This document shows positions 24,340 through 32,225 of a DNA stretch of 64,000 nt, piece after piece. Source of the stretch: Nordella sp. HKS 07 (GTDB lineage: Bacteria; Pseudomonadota; Alphaproteobacteria; Rhizobiales; Aestuariivirgaceae); the NCBI RefSeq assembly GCF_011046735.1, contig NZ_CP049258.1:1816001-1880000 (forward strand). Direction: 5' to 3'. A program made the translations under genes and the position numbers. How positions within the stretch are numbered: position 1 is the stretch's first letter; the number at the start of each line of letters is the position of its first letter. The notes beneath the pieces are model-generated. The model did not search any database and was not told the origin of the DNA. It saw nothing but the letters and a program-made list of their open reading frames with translations.

Positions 24340-24689
24340 CTTGCGGGAGAAGGTGCCCGATAGTGCGGATGAGGGTGTTGTTTCAGCTCGCTACACTCTT
24401 CAAAAGATCAAGATAACAAAGCCTCGACACTTCCCACGCTTGTGGTTGCAAAGAGGCTGAGAGAACACCCTCATTCGGCCTTCGGCCACCTTCTCCCGCA
24501 AGCGGGAGAAGGGGAAGCAGGTAAGGCCTTGCGTACTGCAATGAATTTCCCCCGGACATCCCTTCCCCCTCACCGTCCCGATGCTTCGCATCGGGCCCTC
24601 CCTCTCCCCGTCGGGGGCGAGGGTATAAGCGCAGCCGACATAAGATGTGTGATTCCGATAGCCGCGAAGCGAGCCAGGCGGGGGTTCGT
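24340..24689. repeat. Gene-free stretch of mosaic palindromic repeats (REP-like)
   Basis: After the IS, the right half of the split REP (24340-24353) is followed by the tail GCCCGATAGTGCGGATGAGGG. A second, complete REP is at 24489-24512 (CCTTCTCCCGC, AA loop, GCGGGAGAAGG). A third hairpin, CCCGATGC-TTC-GCATCGGG, is at 24577-24595, followed by TCCCCGTCGGGGGCGAGGG. No convincing gene is present in the whole stretch from 24208 to 24689. Confidence 0.75.
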
Positions 24690-25049
24690 TCAAGTCACCG
24701 AATAGCGATCGATGACCCACAGCCACGTGCCGTCGGGCTGTCTTCGGGCAACCTCGGCGGTGATGCTGCCATCGGGAAGATGCGTCGAAGTGAGCGCCAG
24801 ATCGCCATTGATCACCGCCGGGCTCTGCTTTCCTTTGGCGAATTTCCGACCTTCGGCGGCAAAGGCGGCGAAGCGCGCTCGGATGGCGTCATGCCCGCGG
24901 ATCGGCGGACCGGCGCCCGTGTCGATGACCGCGTCGGATGCAAAGAGCGCCATCATGCCCTCGATGTCACCGGCCCATTGCCGCTCGATCAGAAACCGCT
25001 CCAGATCCTGAGGATCCCGCGCCGGTTCATGAACTTTCGCATCCGCCAT
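24690..25049 (-). CDS. SnoaL-like / NTF2-fold protein (DUF4440 type)
   Basis: Protein of 119 aa with the cone-shaped NTF2 fold pattern: a helix-rich start (DLERFLIERQWAGDIEGMMALFASDAVIDTGAG), then PIRGHDAIRARFAAFAA, and beta strands ending RRQPDGTWLWVIDRYSVT. Such proteins include small hydrolases, isomerases and proteins of unknown role; no catalytic residues can be assigned. It reads away from phnC inside the phosphonate cluster and could share the Pho-box region at 25132. It is not a usual phn gene. Confidence 0.72.
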   Translation of the reverse strand: MADAKVHEPARDPQDLERFLIERQWAGDIEGMMALFASDAVIDTGAGPPIRGHDAIRARFAAFAAEGRKFAKGKQSPAVINGDLALTSTHLPDGSITAEVARRQPDGTWLWVIDRYSVT

Positions 25050-25131
25050 CGCAACTCCTCCCGGGCTCGTGATCAGCAGAACTCTACGTGAAACGAGTGT
25101 GCTTTTCCACAGGCCAGCCGCCTTAGTCCGA

Positions 25132-25160
25132 CTGACACAAAGCCTTCAGATGACTGTCAC
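25132..25160 (+). promoter_or_regulatory. Three-heptamer Pho box upstream of phnC
   Basis: CTGACAC-AAAG-CCTTCAG-ATGA-CTGTCAC: three heptamers in exact 11-bp register, allowing one and a half PhoB dimers. It is followed by a dyad CACAACG/CGTTGTG (25160-25181) that may be a hairpin or second operator. It can serve rightward phnCDE and possibly the leftward SnoaL-like gene. Confidence 0.68.
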
Positions 25161-25195
25161 ACAACGTCGCTACGCGTTGTGAAACCATAAAGGGG

Positions 25196-26044
25196 ATGAC
25201 GTTGGACGCGATCCGTATCGAGCGATTGAGCAAAACGTTCAGCAGCGGCAAGCGCGGCCTGGACGACATTTCACTGAGCATCGGCCAAGGCGAGATGGTC
25301 GCGCTCATCGGCGCGTCCGGTTCCGGCAAGTCTACTCTCATCCGCCACATCGCCGGCCTCGTCACCGCCGACAAGGCTGACGGGTGCGGCATCTCCGTTC
25401 ATAGCCGCCTTGTCCAGACACAAGGCCGCATGGCCGCCAATGTGCGCGATATCCGCCGCGAGATCGGTGTCATTTTCCAGCAGTTCAATCTCGTCGGCCG
25501 GATGTCGGTGCTCACCAATGTGCTGACCGGCGTTCTCGCCAAGATTCCGGCCTGGCGCGGCACCGTCGGCGCCTTCCCGCTCGCCGAACAGCAAGCCGCC
25601 ATGGTGGCGTTGACGCGTGTCGGTATCGCCGAGACGGCGCGTCAGCGTGCTTCGACATTGTCGGGCGGCCAGCAGCAGCGCGCTGCCATCGCCCGCGCTC
25701 TGGTCCAGGGCGCGCGCGTCCTCCTGGCCGATGAACCCATCGCTTCCCTCGACCCCGCCTCGGCCCGCCGGGTCATGGAGACGCTCGAGACCATCAACCG
25801 CCAGGACGGCATCACCGTCGTCGTAGCGCTCCACCAGGTTGAATATGCCCGCCGCTTCTGCCCGCGCACCATCGCCATGCAGGCGGGCCAGGTCGTCTTC
25901 GACGGCCCGAGCACCCAACTTTCGAATGAACGCCTCCGCCAGATTTATGGATCGGCCAGTGAAGAGCTGATCCTTCCCGATGCGGGCGAAGTCCGCAGGC
26001 CTTCCTCCATGCTGGAAGGGCTCACGGCCGCCGCCGCCGCATAG
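25196..26044 (+). CDS. phnC: Phosphonate ABC transporter ATP-binding protein PhnC
   Basis: ATPase of 282 aa for phosphonate import. Walker [11 protein letters not shown]-loop [17 protein letters not shown] (the PhnC-type NLVGR sequence), signature [15 protein letters not shown], Walker [13 protein letters not shown], then [17 protein letters not shown]. The ATG at 25196 directly follows AAAGGGG; an in-frame TTG two codons later (25202) has better spacing and may be the real start. Opens the second phn transcription unit. Confidence 0.92.
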   Translation: MTLDAIRIERLSKTFSSGKRGLDDISLSIGQGEMVALIGASGSGKSTLIRHIAGLVTADKADGCGISVHSRLVQTQGRMAANVRDIRREIGVIFQQFNLVGRMSVLTNVLTGVLAKIPAWRGTVGAFPLAEQQAAMVALTRVGIAETARQRASTLSGGQQQRAAIARALVQGARVLLADEPIASLDPASARRVMETLETINRQDGITVVVALHQVEYARRFCPRTIAMQAGQVVFDGPSTQLSNERLRQIYGSASEELILPDAGEVRRPSSMLEGLTAAAAA

Positions 26045-26081
26045 TCGCGTCAAGAAAACATTACGTATCAGGAGAAGTCAG

Positions 26082-27083
26082 ATGAGATGGATCGCAAGAC
26101 CGCTTGCCACGATGGCGGCCGCCGCCTTCATGGCCACCGCCGCCTATGCGGAGACTACGGAGATCAATTTCGGCATCATATCGACCGAGTCGACGCAGAA
26201 TCTGAAACAATATTGGACCCCGTTCCTCACCGACCTCGAGAAGCAGACCGGGGTCAAGATCAATCCATTCTTCGCCTCCGACTATGCCGGCATCATCGAA
26301 GGTATGCGCTTCGGCAAGGTGCAGGTGGCCTGGTACGGTAATAAATCCGCGATGGAGGCGGTCGACCGCGCCGATGGCGAGGTCTTCGCCCAGTCCGTCG
26401 ATGTCGAGGGCAATCCCGGCTACTGGTCGCTCCTCGTCACCAATGTCGACAACACCAATATCAACACGCTCGACGACGTCTTGAAGTGCGACAAGAGCAT
26501 GAGCTTCGGCAATGGCGATCCGAACTCGACCTCGGGCTTCCTCGTCCCGTCGGTGTTCGTCTTCGGCGCCCATAATGTCGATCCGAAGAATTGCTACAAG
26601 ACCGTCACCAACGCCAACCATGAAACCAATCTCATGGCGGTGGTGAACAAGCAGGTCGACTTCGCCACCAACAACACCGAGAATATGCGCAACTTCGCCA
26701 AGTCGCATCCGGAAGAGTTGAAGAAGATCAAGGAAATCTGGCGCTCGCCGCTGATCCCGTCCGATCCCATCGTCTGGCGCAAGGATCTCGACCAGCCGAC
26801 CAAGGACAAGCTGCTTTCCTTCTTCATGACCTATGGCCGCCAGGGTTCGGTCGATGAAGTGAAGACGGCGCGCGATAATCTCAAGAAGCTCAACTGGGCG
26901 CCTTTCAAACCCTCATCCGACGCGCAGCTCTATCCGATCCGCATTCTGGAAATCTCCAAGGCCATGAACAAGGTCAAGGCCGACGAGCAGCTGAGCCAGG
27001 CCGACAAGGACGCCAAGCTCAAGGAGCTCGAAGCCAAGAAGGCCGAATTCCAGAAGCTCATGGCGGAAGTCCCACAGACCTGA
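26082..27083 (+). CDS. phnD: Phosphonate ABC transporter substrate-binding protein PhnD
   Basis: Periplasmic binding protein of 333 aa, with a signal peptide MRWIARPLATMAAAAFMATAAYAE. The mature part has the PhnD pattern INFGIISTESTQNLKQYWTPFLTDLEKQTG, YAGIIEGMRFGKVQVAWYGNKSAMEAVDRADGEVFAQ and GDPNSTSGFLVP. Start chosen for its CAGGAG ribosome binding site; the open frame upstream overlaps phnC. A strong terminator-like hairpin follows directly, as expected for an abundantly made binding protein. Confidence 0.94.
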   Translation: MRWIARPLATMAAAAFMATAAYAETTEINFGIISTESTQNLKQYWTPFLTDLEKQTGVKINPFFASDYAGIIEGMRFGKVQVAWYGNKSAMEAVDRADGEVFAQSVDVEGNPGYWSLLVTNVDNTNINTLDDVLKCDKSMSFGNGDPNSTSGFLVPSVFVFGAHNVDPKNCYKTVTNANHETNLMAVVNKQVDFATNNTENMRNFAKSHPEELKKIKEIWRSPLIPSDPIVWRKDLDQPTKDKLLSFFMTYGRQGSVDEVKTARDNLKKLNWAPFKPSSDAQLYPIRILEISKAMNKVKADEQLSQADKDAKLKELEAKKAEFQKLMAEVPQT

Positions 27084-27099
27084 TCCTCCCCCGGACTGG

Positions 27100-27130
27100 C
27101 GGGAGGGCACGTCCCTCCCGCACTTTTTTG
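27100..27130 (+). terminator. Intrinsic terminator or attenuator after phnD
   Basis: GCGGGAGGG, a 5-base loop, CCCTCCCGC, then ACTTTTTT. A perfect 9-bp GC stem followed by six T residues, 17 bases after the phnD stop. Because phnE, phnM and phnN continue in the same direction with no clear new promoter, partial readthrough is likely. Confidence 0.8.
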
Positions 27131-27189
27131 GAAATTCGAACAGATCGAAATAGCGACTTCTGAATGTTCCGCAGATGGCGGGCGTCACG

Positions 27190-27241
27190 ACGACACCCTC
27201 ATCCGCCCTTCGAGCACCCTCTCCCGCAAGCGGGAGAATGG
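27190..27241. repeat. REP-like palindrome between phnD and phnE
   Basis: TCTCCCGC-AA-GCGGGAGA (27220-27237) preceded by ACCCTCATCCGCCC, the same composite unit as at 53092 and 24340. An open frame runs through it into phnE and would add a repeat-derived N-terminus, which is why the phnE start is placed downstream. Confidence 0.8.
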
Positions 27242-27267
27242 GAAATTTGAAAGTGTTTGATGCGACG

Positions 27268-28062
27268 ATGACCACGACCGCGATCCATATTCCTCCTGTA
27301 CCGGTGGCGCAGCGCTATGGGCGCCTGGCCTTCTGGTCGATCCTCGCTGTGCTGCTGGCCTGGAGCTTCTATCCGGCCGAGATCTATCGCGCGCCACTGC
27401 TCGTCACCGATGCCGGCAATATGGCGCGCTATGCCTCAGGCTTTCTGTCGCCCAACTTCGCCGACTGGAAACTTTATGTCAGCGAGATGCTGATCACCGT
27501 CCATATCGCCGTCTGGGGCACATTTCTCGCCGTGCTCTTCGGCATTCCCTTCGCCCTCCTTTCCTCCAACAATGTGGCGCCGGTCTGGATCGTTCAGCCG
27601 GTGCGCCGGCTGATGGATGCCTGCCGTGCCATCAACGAGCTCGTCTTCGCCGTGCTCTTCGTCGTTGCCGTGGGCTTAGGCCCCTTCGCCGGCGTGATGG
27701 CCGTCTTCGTCCACAATCTCGGCATCGTCTCGAAGCTGTTCTCGGAAGCGGTTGAAGCCTCCGATCCGCGCCCGGTCGAGGGCATCCGCGCCACCGGCGC
27801 CACCAGGCTTCAGGAAGTCATCTACGGCATCATCCCGCAAGTGATGCCGCTATGGCTGAGCTACGGCCTCTATCGCTTCGAATCCAATGTACGCGGCGCC
27901 ACCGTGCTCGGCATTGTCGGCGCCGGCGGCATCGGCCAGCTCCTTTTCGAGAATATCCGCGGCTTTTATTATGGCGAGACCGCCGCGATCATGATCGTTG
28001 TCGTGATCACCGTCGCCATCATCGACATGATCTCGCAGCGCCTGCGCAAGGTGCTGATATGA
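27268..28062 (+). CDS. phnE: Phosphonate ABC transporter permease PhnE
   Basis: Permease of about 264 aa with six or so helices. Conserved features are AVWGTFLAVLFGIPFALLSS, RRLMDACRAINELVFAVLFVVAVGLGPFAGV and the EAA loop VEGIRATGATRLQEVIYGIIPQVMP, then GGIGQLLFENIR. Start at ATG 27268 (MTTTAIHIPPVPVAQ) avoids residues encoded by the upstream REP repeat; ATG 27238 is possible but the GGGAGA before it is too close. Only one phnE is present, where some species have two. Confidence 0.92.
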   Translation: MTTTAIHIPPVPVAQRYGRLAFWSILAVLLAWSFYPAEIYRAPLLVTDAGNMARYASGFLSPNFADWKLYVSEMLITVHIAVWGTFLAVLFGIPFALLSSNNVAPVWIVQPVRRLMDACRAINELVFAVLFVVAVGLGPFAGVMAVFVHNLGIVSKLFSEAVEASDPRPVEGIRATGATRLQEVIYGIIPQVMPLWLSYGLYRFESNVRGATVLGIVGAGGIGQLLFENIRGFYYGETAAIMIVVVITVAIIDMISQRLRKVLI

Positions 28063-28781
28063 CCGCCCGCTACGCTCTTTACTACGCTCCATGCCCGGAC
28101 ACGCTGTTCCATGCCCTGGGAGCGAACTGGCTCGGCCGCGACGCCTGGACGGGAGCCGCGCCAGGACAGCCGGCGATCGCAAACATCGCGGGCCTCACCA
28201 CCGAGCCACGCCGCTATGGTTTCCATGCCACGCTGAAGGCGCCGTTCGAGCTTGCCCCCGGCAAGAGCCGCGACGATCTCACCGCCTTCGCCAAGGAATT
28301 CGCCCGCCGCCAGGCGCCGGTGATGTTGCCGAAGCTCAGGCTGGCCGCGCTCGACGGCTTCCTTGCTTTGGTGCCCGACAGCGAGACCGAACATCTGCAT
28401 GAGCTCGCCGCCTGCTGCGTCATGGATTTCGACGGCTTTCGAGGCACTCTCCTCCCCGATGAAATTCAACGCCGCCATCGCTCAGGTCTCAGCCATCGCC
28501 AGGGCCGCCTCCTGCTCAATTGGGGCTACCCCCATGTGCTGGATCAGTTCCGTTTCCATATGACCCTCAGTAATAAGCTGACGCCCGCCGACATGGCGAG
28601 CCTGAAAAAAGGAGCCGAGCAGCATTTCGCGCCCGTCATCGGCGTGCCGGTCAGGCTCGATGCGATCACCATCTTTTGCGAGGCCGAGAAGGCAGCAGTC
28701 TTTCGGGCCGAGGAGCGTTTCGCCCTCACCGGCAAGGCGGAGACGATCTGGCCGGAACTGTGGAAACTGGGTGTGAGATGA
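28059..28781 (+). CDS. DUF1045 phosphonate-operon protein (2H phosphoesterase-like)
   Basis: Protein of 240 aa, MTARYALYYAPCPDTLFHALGANWLGRD, with two HxT motifs, HATLK near residue 50 and HMTLS near residue 167. These are the hallmark of 2H phosphoesterases, which act on cyclic or nucleotide phosphate esters. DUF1045 proteins are found in C-P lyase operons, and a role on the cyclic ribose phosphate intermediate (the job of PhnP, absent here) is plausible but inferred. Coupled to phnE and phnM by 4-bp overlaps. Confidence 0.88.
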   Translation: MTARYALYYAPCPDTLFHALGANWLGRDAWTGAAPGQPAIANIAGLTTEPRRYGFHATLKAPFELAPGKSRDDLTAFAKEFARRQAPVMLPKLRLAALDGFLALVPDSETEHLHELAACCVMDFDGFRGTLLPDEIQRRHRSGLSHRQGRLLLNWGYPHVLDQFRFHMTLSNKLTPADMASLKKGAEQHFAPVIGVPVRLDAITIFCEAEKAAVFRAEERFALTGKAETIWPELWKLGVR

Positions 28782-29923
28782 CGAAGGAAAGGATCTTCAA
28801 CAACGCGAAGATCGTGACGGCGGATGAGACTATCGAGGGCTCGGTCCTCGTCCGGGACGGCCAAATTGCGGATATCAGTGCGACGCCGACGGCCAAAGCC
28901 GATGTCGATCTCGAGGGTGCCTATCTGCTGCCTGGCCTGGTCGAGCTGCATACCGATCATCTCGAAAGCCACTATCGTCCACGCCCCGGCGTGAGCTGGC
29001 CCGCTATCGGCGCTCTTCTCGCCCATGACGCGCAGATCGCCGCCGCCGGCATCACCACCGTCTTTGACGCCTTGCGTGCCGGCACATTCGATTCGGAAGC
29101 GGGCGGTCTGCGCCGCGCCAATGATCAGCTCTCCAACGCGATCAGCGAGGCGCGCGCCGCTAGTATCCTGCGCGCCGACCATCGCGTGCATCTGCGCTGC
29201 GAGCTTCCCTGCCCCGATACATTCGACACGGTCGAGGAACTGGTCGAGCGAGGCCTGGTCGAGCTGCTCTCCGTCATGGACCACACGCCGGGTGAGCGGC
29301 AATTCGTCAGCATCGACAAGTTCCGCGAATATTATCTGGGCAAGGGCATCATGAGCCCCGAGCGGCTCGAGATTTTCATCGGCGAACGGCGCGAGCTCAA
29401 CCAGCTTCATTCCGAGCGCAACCGCCGCGCCATAGTCAATCTTGCGGCGTCCAGGGGATTGAAGCTTGCCAGCCATGACGATGCGACCGAAACGCATGTC
29501 GCCGAGGCGATTGCCGATGGCGTGTCGATCGCCGAGTTCCCGACCACCGAAAACGCCGCCCGCGCCGCGCATGAAAGCGGTTTGGCCGTGCTGATGGGCG
29601 CCCCCAATCTGGTGCGCGGCGGCTCGCATTCGGGCAACATCCCGACCGCCGATGTGGCCAAAGCGGGCTGCCTCGATCTCATGTCTTCGGACTATGTGCC
29701 GGCGAGCCTGCTGCACGCGGCCTTCGCTCTGCCGGACAATGCGCCGGGCATCAGCCTGCCGGAAGCGGTGAATGTCGTTTCGCGCAACCCGGCCCGCGTG
29801 ATGGGTCTCGACGACCGTGGCGAGATCGCCGCGGGCAAGCGCGCCGATCTGATCGAGGTGCGGCTCGTCGACAAGCACCCGGTGGTGCGCTCGGTCTGGC
29901 GCGCCGGCGAGCGTGTTCTCTGA
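28778..29923 (+). CDS. phnM: Phosphonate metabolism hydrolase PhnM
   Basis: Amidohydrolase-superfamily enzyme of 381 aa that splits pyrophosphate from 5-triphosphoribosyl phosphonate. Metal ligands are in LPGLVELHTDHLESH, in LASHDDATETHV and in FPTTENAARAA; the characteristic MDHTPGERQF is also present. Start at the ATGA overlap with the DUF1045 gene. Length matches PhnM. Confidence 0.95.
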   Translation: MTKERIFNNAKIVTADETIEGSVLVRDGQIADISATPTAKADVDLEGAYLLPGLVELHTDHLESHYRPRPGVSWPAIGALLAHDAQIAAAGITTVFDALRAGTFDSEAGGLRRANDQLSNAISEARAASILRADHRVHLRCELPCPDTFDTVEELVERGLVELLSVMDHTPGERQFVSIDKFREYYLGKGIMSPERLEIFIGERRELNQLHSERNRRAIVNLAASRGLKLASHDDATETHVAEAIADGVSIAEFPTTENAARAAHESGLAVLMGAPNLVRGGSHSGNIPTADVAKAGCLDLMSSDYVPASLLHAAFALPDNAPGISLPEAVNVVSRNPARVMGLDDRGEIAAGKRADLIEVRLVDKHPVVRSVWRAGERVL

Positions 29924-29928
29924 GCGCC

Positions 29929-30525
29929 ATGGCAAACGCGGGAAGACTGGTTCTGGTCATCGGCCCCTCGGGCGCCGGCAAGGACAGCCTGTTGCGCGAA
30001 GCGGCGCGAAGCCTCGCCGCCGACCGTCATATCGTCTTTCCGCGCCGCGTCATCACGCGGCCGAGCCACGACGAAACGGAAGCGCATGACAGCCTGACCG
30101 TCGATGAGTTCCTGGCCGCCGAGGCGCAGGGCCGCTTCGCTCTGTCCTGGCAGGCGCATGGCCTCAATTACGGCATTCCGGTTTCCCTCGTCGACGAACT
30201 CAAAGCGGGCCGCACCGCCGCAGTCAATGTCTCGCGCGCCGTCATCACCGAGGCAGCCGGGAAATTCTCCAATGTCGCCGTCCTGAATGTCACGGCGCCA
30301 GCCGACGTGATCGCGGCCAGGCTGGCGCGACGCGGCCGCGAGGCGCCGGCAGACATCGCCGCGCGCATCGCCCGCGACGCGCCGCGATACGACACGCAGA
30401 TCGAGACCATCACCATCGTCAATGACAGCACGCTCGAAGCCGCCACTTGCGGCTTCACTTTGGCGCTTCTGCATTTCTCCAGGGACTCCTATGCCGACGT
30501 TGTCTGCCCAGCCCTTTCTGCATGA
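29929..30525 (+). CDS. phnN: Ribose 1,5-bisphosphate phosphokinase PhnN
   Basis: Kinase of 198 aa that makes PRPP from ribose 1,5-bisphosphate at the end of the C-P lyase pathway. Walker A GPSGAGKDS is at residues 12-20, with guanylate-kinase-like RRVITRPSHDETEAH and the LSWQAHGLNYGIP segment. Five bases after phnM. Its 3' end overlaps the next gene by 35 bp in a different frame. Confidence 0.93.
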   Translation: MANAGRLVLVIGPSGAGKDSLLREAARSLAADRHIVFPRRVITRPSHDETEAHDSLTVDEFLAAEAQGRFALSWQAHGLNYGIPVSLVDELKAGRTAAVNVSRAVITEAAGKFSNVAVLNVTAPADVIAARLARRGREAPADIAARIARDAPRYDTQIETITIVNDSTLEAATCGFTLALLHFSRDSYADVVCPALSA

Positions 30526-31144
30526 AGGTGCTATCGTCACCGGCTCGACGCTCGGCCGCTTTGTCGAGATCGGCGCCGGCGCCCGTATCATCGAGAGCGT
30601 CTTCGGCGATTACAGCTACACCGACCGCTATGCCGACATCGCCTATTCGACGCTCGGCAAATTCGCCAATGTCGCGGCTTTCGTGCGCCTCAATCCAAGC
30701 GAGCATCCCTATCAGCGTGCTTCCCTGCATCACTTCATGTACCGCTCGGAATATTACTGGCCGCAGGAGCAGAGCGAGCAGGCGCTGTTCGACTGGCGAC
30801 GCTCGCGCCCGGTGACGCTCGGCCACGACACCTGGATCGGCCATGGCTCGGTGATCATGAAGGGCGTGACCATCGGCCATGGCGCCATCGTCGGCTCAGC
30901 TTCGGTCGTCACCAAGAACGTGCCGCCCTATGCCATCGTTGCCGGCTCGCCGGCCCGGTTCATCAAATGGCGCCACCCGCAAGAGATCGCCGACCGTTTT
31001 CAGGAACTCGCCTGGTGGGATTGGGACCACGAAACCTTGCGCCAGGCGCTGCCCGATTTCCGCGCGCTGTCGGCGGAACCCTTTCTCGAGAAATATGAAA
31101 CGTCCGATGCACAACCTTTGCGGGCGGGCGTAGGCTCTCTTTGA
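30491..31144 (+). CDS. Hexapeptide-repeat acetyltransferase of the phosphonate operon
   Basis: Left-handed beta-helix transferase of about 217 aa. Hexapeptide repeats are visible twice (GAIVTGSTLGRFVEIGAGARI and VTLGHDTWIGHGSVIMKGVTIG), with a loop between them (HHFMYRSEYYWPQEQ). It ends in the common SPARFIKWR and fits the transferase family regularly found with C-P lyase genes, perhaps acetylating aminophosphonates. Start ATG 30491 has AGGGA upstream and overlaps phnN by 35 bp. Last gene of the cluster. Confidence 0.86.
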   Translation: MPTLSAQPFLHEGAIVTGSTLGRFVEIGAGARIIESVFGDYSYTDRYADIAYSTLGKFANVAAFVRLNPSEHPYQRASLHHFMYRSEYYWPQEQSEQALFDWRRSRPVTLGHDTWIGHGSVIMKGVTIGHGAIVGSASVVTKNVPPYAIVAGSPARFIKWRHPQEIADRFQELAWWDWDHETLRQALPDFRALSAEPFLEKYETSDAQPLRAGVGSL

Positions 31145-31334
31145 AAAGCAGCGAATACAGGCTCAGAACAACAGCGGAAAAACAGCCGAATTTACAGAGG
31201 AATTGCAGGGATTAGCAGGGATTTGCAGGCAATTTTCTCCTCTCCAGACCCTGGATGGCCCTGGCCACGGTGGCCGCCGTTACCATTACCGTCCCGATGC
31301 ACGGAGATGCAACGTCGGACGCGCCGCCCGGCCC

Positions 31335-31370
31335 TTGACGCTCGGAAGGCCCCGATTATAGTGCCTTCCG
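31335..31370 (+). promoter_or_regulatory. Sigma-70-type promoter overlapping a palindrome, sugar operon
   Basis: TTGACG (31335-31340), a 16-bp spacer, TATAGT (31357-31362). A dyad CGGAAGGC / GCCTTCCG (31343-31350 and 31363-31370) brackets the -10 element, so a bound protein would block polymerase. It lies 38 bp before the SDR start. The cognate regulator is not obvious; the IclR gene at 38758 is one candidate. Confidence 0.6.
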
Positions 31371-31408
31371 GCATCTCAGATTAAAGTCCAACATTGCGGA
31401 AAAGAGCG

Positions 31409-32185
31409 ATGGGCCTGCTCGCCGACAAGATCTGCCTCGTCAGCGGGGCCGGCCAGGGGCTCGGCCGCTCCATCGCGCGCGAGATGGCAAAGGAAGGCGC
31501 CGTCGCCATCCTGCTCGAGCGCAATCCCCAAACTCTCAAGGCCGTCGCCCAGGAGATCGAAGCGGAGGGCGGCAGAGCCGAGGCACATGCGCTCGACGTC
31601 ACCGACTATGAGCGCTACGCCGAGATCGTCGCCGATGTCGTGGCGAGGCATGGCCGCATCGACGTCCTCGTCAATAACGCCGCGATCAACCCGCCGACCC
31701 GCACCATTCTCAATGACACGCTGGAGGAATGGCGGCGCACCATCACCATCAATCTCGAAGCCGTCTATATGGGCAGCAAGCTGGTGGCGCCGCATATGGT
31801 GAGGCAGCAGGACGGCCGCATCATCCATATCGCCTCGATACAGGGCTTTGCCTCGAGCGGCGACTGCGGCGCCTATAATGCCGCCAAGGGCGGAATCATC
31901 GCTTATACGAAATCGATGGCGGTCGAGCTCGGCCGTTATAATATCCTCGTCAATTCGGTGGCACCGGGCTTCATGGTGACGCCGATGTCGGTCGTCAATG
32001 GCGTCGACGAGACGACGACGCCGGATTACATCGAATGGTACATCACCCGCCGCAAGATTCCCTTGGGCCGCAGCGGTCAGCCGGAAGATGTCTCGGGCAC
32101 GGTCGTGTTCCTCGCCTCCGACTATTGCCGCTACATGACCGGCCAACTTCTGGTGGTCGATGGCGGGTTGATGAGCACGTTCTGA
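31409..32185 (+). CDS. SDR-family NAD(P)-dependent oxidoreductase
   Basis: Classical short-chain dehydrogenase of about 258 aa. Cofactor motif GAGQGLG near residue 13, NNAA near 88, catalytic Ser in HIASIQGFASS, and Tyr-Lys in YNAAKGG; the C-terminus LVVDGGLMSTF is typical. First gene of a carbohydrate-uptake operon, so it probably oxidises the imported sugar or polyol. ATG 31409 is preferred over an upstream TTG (31394) because of the preceding GGAAAAGAG. Confidence 0.88.
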   Translation: MGLLADKICLVSGAGQGLGRSIAREMAKEGAVAILLERNPQTLKAVAQEIEAEGGRAEAHALDVTDYERYAEIVADVVARHGRIDVLVNNAAINPPTRTILNDTLEEWRRTITINLEAVYMGSKLVAPHMVRQQDGRIIHIASIQGFASSGDCGAYNAAKGGIIAYTKSMAVELGRYNILVNSVAPGFMVTPMSVVNGVDETTTPDYIEWYITRRKIPLGRSGQPEDVSGTVVFLASDYCRYMTGQLLVVDGGLMSTF

Positions 32186-32225
32186 TCAAAGCATAAATAA
32201 AATGAGGAAAAGGGAAGGGAATCAC

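Noticed and set aside
24489-24512. CRISPR array from the recurring CCTTCTCCCGC palindromes
   Set aside because: Copies are scattered over 30 kb with no regular spacing or spacers and no cas genes; they are REP-type elements.
22962-25195. Idea that the IS inactivates phosphonate use
   Set aside because: It breaks no gene, and the downstream unit has its own Pho box at 25132, so both halves can be expressed.
28544-29935. Leftward open frame of 463 codons
   Set aside because: Antisense to phnM and the end of the DUF1045 gene; no domain similarity.
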